Assembly: GCF_016735595.1 (NCBI RefSeq)
Contig: NZ_JAERRB010000009.1
Span: 1 to 64,000, forward strand
Direction of reading: 5' to 3'
Source: Chryseolinea lacunae
GTDB lineage: Bacteria; Bacteroidota; Bacteroidia; Cytophagales; Cyclobacteriaceae
Length of the DNA stretch: 64,000 nt
The notes under the pieces are model-generated. The model was not told the DNA's origin, searched no databases, and worked only from the letters and a program-made list of their open reading frames with translations. Each line of letters starts with the position of its first letter. Positions within the stretch are counted from its first letter, which is position 1. Made by a program: the position numbers and the translations under genes. Positions 62,001 to 64,000 of this stretch are shown piece after piece.

Positions 62001-63512
62001 TTGCAATACGAAGATTCCGAGAAAGCCGAAAGCTTCCTGGGCTATAGCGGCGCCGAAGAGTTTGTGTCGGGCACGCAGTTTAACGGTGGCGACAAAGGTT
62101 TTAACCTCACGCACGTACAAACCAATTTCCGTTCGGAAACCCTGGCCACGGGAAGCATCGAGGTGGAGATCAGAGCTGGTGGAACAAACATCGTGAACGC
62201 CATTTCGTTGGGCAAAACCATCGCCAACTACACCACGACTGTTCCCGACAACGGGCATTGGCTCACCATCGCCCTCGACAAGCCTGCGAAGATTCTTCCG
62301 CACGAAGACTTTTATGTGATCCTCACCTACCCCATGGTGATTGAGTTTGTGCAAGGCTTTATGAAGAATTCGGAAGTGGTAGAAAACCGCTACATGTTCT
62401 ACAGCGGCGGTATGTGGTCCGATCTGCAAACCTATCCGTATGCCGACTTCCATGACTTCGGATGGATGGTGCGTGCAGCCGAAGAAACGTTCGAAGAATC
62501 GGCGTGGGTCTATATTGAAAATGAAACAAGCGGCACCGTGACAACCGATGCGGAACACGCCGTGAACCTGAAGTTTGTGGGTTCGCTCTCGGGCGAAGGC
62601 GACCAGAAAGCCGACCTTGTGGTGAAATCAAACGATCCCTACAAAGAGAGTGTGGTGGTGCCGTTGCACATGCACGTGAACCAGGCGCCGTTGTTCAGCG
62701 GTGTGCCCGTGGCCCCGCGCGTAGTGGCCGAAGCCGAAACGCTCGACCTGAACGTGACGGTGACCGATCCGGAAACCAACGTGTTTACCGTGACCGCCAC
62801 AGCAACCTATCCGCGCCTGACGTTTGCCCTGAACGGCAACACGCTCACGCTGCACTATGCACCCGACTATACAGATGCCGGTCTGCATGCCTTTGTGTTC
62901 GAAGCCAAAGACGAATTTGGTGCAACGCGCCAGGTGACGGTGAACATTGAGGTTGACAACACCAACCGCGCACCGAAATTTAAAGGCACCACCCGCACGC
63001 TTACCTACACCGGCAAGGGCGCCTTCGACGAGCAAAAGCTGGCCACGTTCTTTGCCGATCCCGACAACGATGCGCTGACTTTCACGGCCACCTCGAGCGA
63101 AGAGACCGTTGCGGAAGTGTTTACCTCAGGCGAAAGCTTTGTGGTGAAACCTCTAACGCCCGGCCAGACCAAAGTTGCCTTTGTGGTGACCGACAGCTAT
63201 GGCGCCGTGTTGAAAGACACGTTGACGGTGCGCGTCGACAACATCCTGGGCCTGGAAGAAGCGGCCAACCAAGGTCTGAAAGTATATCCCAACCCTGCCT
63301 CGCACACCACCCGTGTGCTGGCCACCGGCGACTGGAGAGGAACGCTGACGCTTGAACTGACGGACGTGTCGGGCAAACGTTGCATCCTGCAACAGGCCGA
63401 GGCAACATCGGAAGGTGTGCTGCTGGATGTTGCTTCCCTGCAACGTGGATTCTACCTGCTGCGTGTCACGTCTAAAGACAAACGCGCCACGGTTAAACTG
63501 ATAAAAGATTAA
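56031..63512 (+). CDS. giant T9SS subtilisin-like serine protease
   Basis: A 2493-residue secreted S8 peptidase. Signal peptide about residues 1-28 (ends GWAQ). The catalytic triad is intact: Asp206 in SIHDEGVDVAHND, His261 in FHGTHVAGTIA, the oxyanion Asn in SQNSWGY, and Ser about 436 in GTSMACPHVSG. A fibronectin type III-like domain (about 505-605) follows, then many beta-sandwich modules of the ASPM/SPD-2/hydin and nidogen-like kinds (for example FPFTFYG-type blocks near 1560 and a related one near 1130), and two cadherin-like repeats (about 2230-2400). The last 80 residues (LKVYPNPASHTTRVLA to VKLIKD) are a type A T9SS sorting domain. It should be cell-surface or released, degrading protein outside the cell. 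Confidence 0.94.
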   Translation: MIDYLRTLKRRILLLGMLLCCAATGWAQEYQQSVRKGMVKVKVSAEMASTLSQARVRPGKELSTGIQPLDAVAKRTGAKNMYRLFPFNPKIEAKLHKHGLDLWYVVELDENTDPNDAVAAYKKVSGVTLAETDHLKIVSPFKVQEFKGNPVSPMGGTMPFNDPMLPSQWHYNNTGQSGYTPGSDINLFEAWKITAGKRGVIVSIHDEGVDVAHNDLAANIWTNEAELNGKPKVDDDNNGYVDDIHGWNFDNNNGQIDPQFHGTHVAGTIAAVNNNGIAVSGVAGGTGKNDGVQVMSMQTLGGGSFENSYVYAASNGAVISQNSWGYTNPGSFDQSVLDAIDYFIAEAGNYSGSPMRGGLVIFASGNSNTDEPFYPAFHPSVVAVNSIGPDYKRAYYSNYGVWTDITSTGGNTDLGGTSGVLSTLPNNKVGYMQGTSMACPHVSGIAALALSNRTHQMTADELRNQIVTGVRDIEEYNPDFVGLLGSGLTDAKLAIQNDGKIAPATIGDLKITALAQELATLTWTVPADGDDGRAIRFELYYSTTPLTAANLSQAEKIAVGTKLGAGETVSLEVNELSSLTTYYFGVVAFDRWGNGSVLSNIAQGTTNDGPTIAVDDASKNISLSIDASNTNTAEHTINLLNQGEGLLRWTGFSRSKEHNTTFLATGLNYPVASKVKTASVATLTKREANTAASNKNKISTLSFGGEQIGYGWDWPITLIGEMDTTIANSSATRFEVTEDAGFNLTHVQMWLRQNPKKGPIIVEVYKETLQKKNLIGAQEYNVPPSPWDENQSIQLDEQLFFEKGEVFWIVFHVPAGNLYPLGVAEAMDEAYSENCMISFDLGATWALLPEVIHDSRYVWSTIATSYSQDLGKYLTLTPSEGELSGQSDADVLLTADAAQLLNGNYSANIILKSNDSKTRELRLPVELTVTGQRPVLQSADVVDFGSVFNGKSKEMTVTVTNNGYGHFESPVTTLSNAQFEIIGGEPWQIGARDKVDMVVRFTPSGMGNVNATLTLQSGDLTHTIALFGVGTEASKIKITPATQTIDNLAIGDVAKATVKVENAGAFPLKYFVPGHDAKGISEGWPDKFHTYGYTAHNSVNDANPVAYVWSDIAKTGTDISDYFKNTEHHYYEVGLDFDFPFYAEKANKIYVTQIGMITLDNTVRVVNTPRLRDSYGPIAQIAAAGLHFKYLNSGKVFILKEADRFIVQYDHVQEGEAWQPLTFQIVLYDNGDIRFYYKNVSDDADYMRPTTALIEDRAKEDGILLADYETNFPWQNEMAFGFDYPGPDIITSFTNGSGLVMPGESADVELTLNTETLNEGATNKYVTFISNDPFTPAASANIKLNVTSGGEANAVVSTDAIAFGEVFKGAIKSQLFVIKNEGSASIDVVSVTLQKGKFALSGEPAVTLTAKHAATYRVTIPTEDLGALTDKVLIVYGDGTKAEIALSGDVVPAPAIAVDLSPVEETLEHGAQKTIPFVIKNTGAATLELAVSGSEWATTDVATKEVSTNGVPDIAYTWRSSKGADGPSYQWVDAFKTGTRVAIEEMDPFEDDKFWKKIDLEWPFTFYGKEYSALYVGYNGIITFDEGAPASLFTQNIPTTDAPNNFIASMWVPGGFDSYFNPDISGIFYKIEEDRIIISFERQVNLFSMGDPVSTQIILFRNGNIKFQYRNDGMGELVTQFGVAGIENASGTDGVELSAYQNLEVGTGLAYVLSPAVKRTLAAGESLNATLTLDAKNLFAGNYKTFVHLNTNVPNKESLDKPVTLTVTGEEKLVSDDAIAFGEVMAYTATYEDGSTGPKGYQKQFTLTNGGTATLTMTALKMESEDGTAALEVLINGFWGPEWTPVEWLEKLPTILPGESLQARVDIAPDGETAALADNVVIETEVTTYKIPVTATIILPPVLNVDRTPVKVSFNLPSEAAQRDVKLGNPAGKSDLKYDLSIRYKRAAAVASATNTESMALAKTAVLGTAAKTTSTLDVKPLGDETFNRVLQYEDSEKAESFLGYSGAEEFVSGTQFNGGDKGFNLTHVQTNFRSETLATGSIEVEIRAGGTNIVNAISLGKTIANYTTTVPDNGHWLTIALDKPAKILPHEDFYVILTYPMVIEFVQGFMKNSEVVENRYMFYSGGMWSDLQTYPYADFHDFGWMVRAAEETFEESAWVYIENETSGTVTTDAEHAVNLKFVGSLSGEGDQKADLVVKSNDPYKESVVVPLHMHVNQAPLFSGVPVAPRVVAEAETLDLNVTVTDPETNVFTVTATATYPRLTFALNGNTLTLHYAPDYTDAGLHAFVFEAKDEFGATRQVTVNIEVDNTNRAPKFKGTTRTLTYTGKGAFDEQKLATFFADPDNDALTFTATSSEETVAEVFTSGESFVVKPLTPGQTKVAFVVTDSYGAVLKDTLTVRVDNILGLEEAANQGLKVYPNPASHTTRVLATGDWRGTLTLELTDVSGKRCILQQAEATSEGVLLDVASLQRGFYLLRVTSKDKRATVKLIKD

Positions 63513-63530
63513 GATTTTAATTCCCCACCC

Positions 63531-63560
63531 TATGCCGGCACAGAACATCGTGTCGGCATA
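63531..63560 (+). other. hairpin between the protease and lipoprotein genes
   Basis: Arms of 11 bases (63531-63541 with 63550-63560) pair with one G-T, and CCCC/GGGG pairs can extend it. No long T-run follows, so it may reduce expression of the lipoprotein gene rather than terminate fully. Confidence 0.5.
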
Positions 63561-63594
63561 TTTTGACGGGGAGGTTTCACTAACCTATCAAACC

Positions 63595-64000
63595 ATGAAA
63601 ACAATTCTAAGACTAATGCTGCCCGCCCTGTTTCTGCTGGCCGTGGCGTGCAAAAGCGACAACGAGGAAAGCGCGCTGGAGAAAAACACGAATGCCCTCA
63701 CGGCCACCGCGTGGACCAACCCCACGGTGACCAACACACCCGACGGCGACCTGTCGGATAGCTACAACGATTTTGTTGTACTCTTCACCCAACAGGCGTC
63801 GGGTTCGTATCACGGCACGTTTGTGATTTCGAACGGCGGCTATGCGTTTGAAGAGAACACGGGCAAATGGAAATTCAGCGACGACCTGAAGCAGATCGTG
63901 TTCGACTCGGGCAAGACCATGAATGTAACCGTTGACGAAAAACACCTTCACCTCGATTTCACCGTGGCCCCACCAACCGGGGGACGCACAGATGGATTGA
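63595..64000 (+). CDS. lipoprotein, partial (cut by window end)
   Basis: An open frame from the ATG at 63595 with no stop before the window ends, at least 135 residues. The signal peptide is of the lipoprotein type (MKTILRLMLPALFLLAVAC, lipobox LAVAC with Cys19). The mature part has blocks typical of small lipocalin-like beta proteins (GTFVISNGGYAFEENTGKWKF, read in two parts). It is 82 bases after the protease gene, probably in the same transcription unit. Family not recognised; the C-terminal part is missing. Confidence 0.8.
   Translation, partial: MKTILRLMLPALFLLAVACKSDNEESALEKNTNALTATAWTNPTVTNTPDGDLSDSYNDFVVLFTQQASGSYHGTFVISNGGYAFEENTGKWKFSDDLKQIVFDSGKTMNVTVDEKHLHLDFTVAPPTGGRTDGL

Noticed and set aside
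60228-62558. 776-codon frame antisense to the T9SS subtilisin
   Set aside because: The sense strand carries clear beta-sandwich modules in one unbroken frame; the antisense product is low in pattern and without motifs.

Overview
The window is a chromosomal segment of a Bacteroidota bacterium, most likely order Cytophagales (inference). The evidence is a SusC/SusD pair with an STN-type TonB transporter and FecR, two type IX secretion clients with different C-terminal sorting domains, a PorP/SprF protein, DUF3098 beside ftsX, and Bacteroidota-type promoters (TTTG, about 19 nt, TAnnTTTG). There are no rRNA, tRNA, CRISPR or transposase genes. Gene starts lack clear Shine-Dalgarno sites, as is normal for the phylum.

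Layout. 0.1-7.7 kb: a small secreted protein, a dual-specificity-like phosphatase, mogA, an M23 peptidase, an outer-membrane barrel coupled to a secreted TPR-CHAT protein, and pcm. 7.7-12.8 kb (minus): the thrA-thrB-thrC operon, preceded by a 35-codon Thr/Ile-rich leader peptide not previously marked. 13-21 kb (plus): acyl-CoA thioesterase with an overlapping small gene, a K+-dependent-type membrane pyrophosphatase, a DUF2147 protein, an ECF sigma with its likely anti-sigma, then ftsX-DUF3098-uppP-truB. 21-29 kb (minus): a DegT-type aminotransferase, PorP/SprF and a 1946-residue T9SS protein built of 14 tandem repeats. 29-36 kb: yebC, an LTA-synthase-like sulfatase-fold enzyme, a barrel protein, a soluble PAS histidine kinase and prs.

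36-49 kb (minus) is the most interesting part. In order of transcription it carries fecR, susC, susD, a terminator, then exported RraA-type aldolase, exported enolase-superfamily dehydratase, a second RraA, a second dehydratase and a BASS-family transporter. The four enzymes all carry export signals and look catalytically complete. I infer a periplasmic route in which an acid sugar enters through SusC/D, is dehydrated and cleaved outside the cytoplasm, and a small keto acid such as pyruvate is imported by the BASS protein.

49-64 kb (plus): ribF, acetoacetyl-CoA synthetase, a methyltransferase, a membrane-anchored TPR-coiled-coil-HTH regulator, a small charged protein, a 2493-residue T9SS subtilisin, and the start of a lipoprotein gene cut by the window end.

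Non-coding highlights: two copies of a palindromic dispersed repeat (about 1.2 and 53.7 kb), a G+C-rich structured element in front of ribF, long intergenic hairpins, and several clear terminators.
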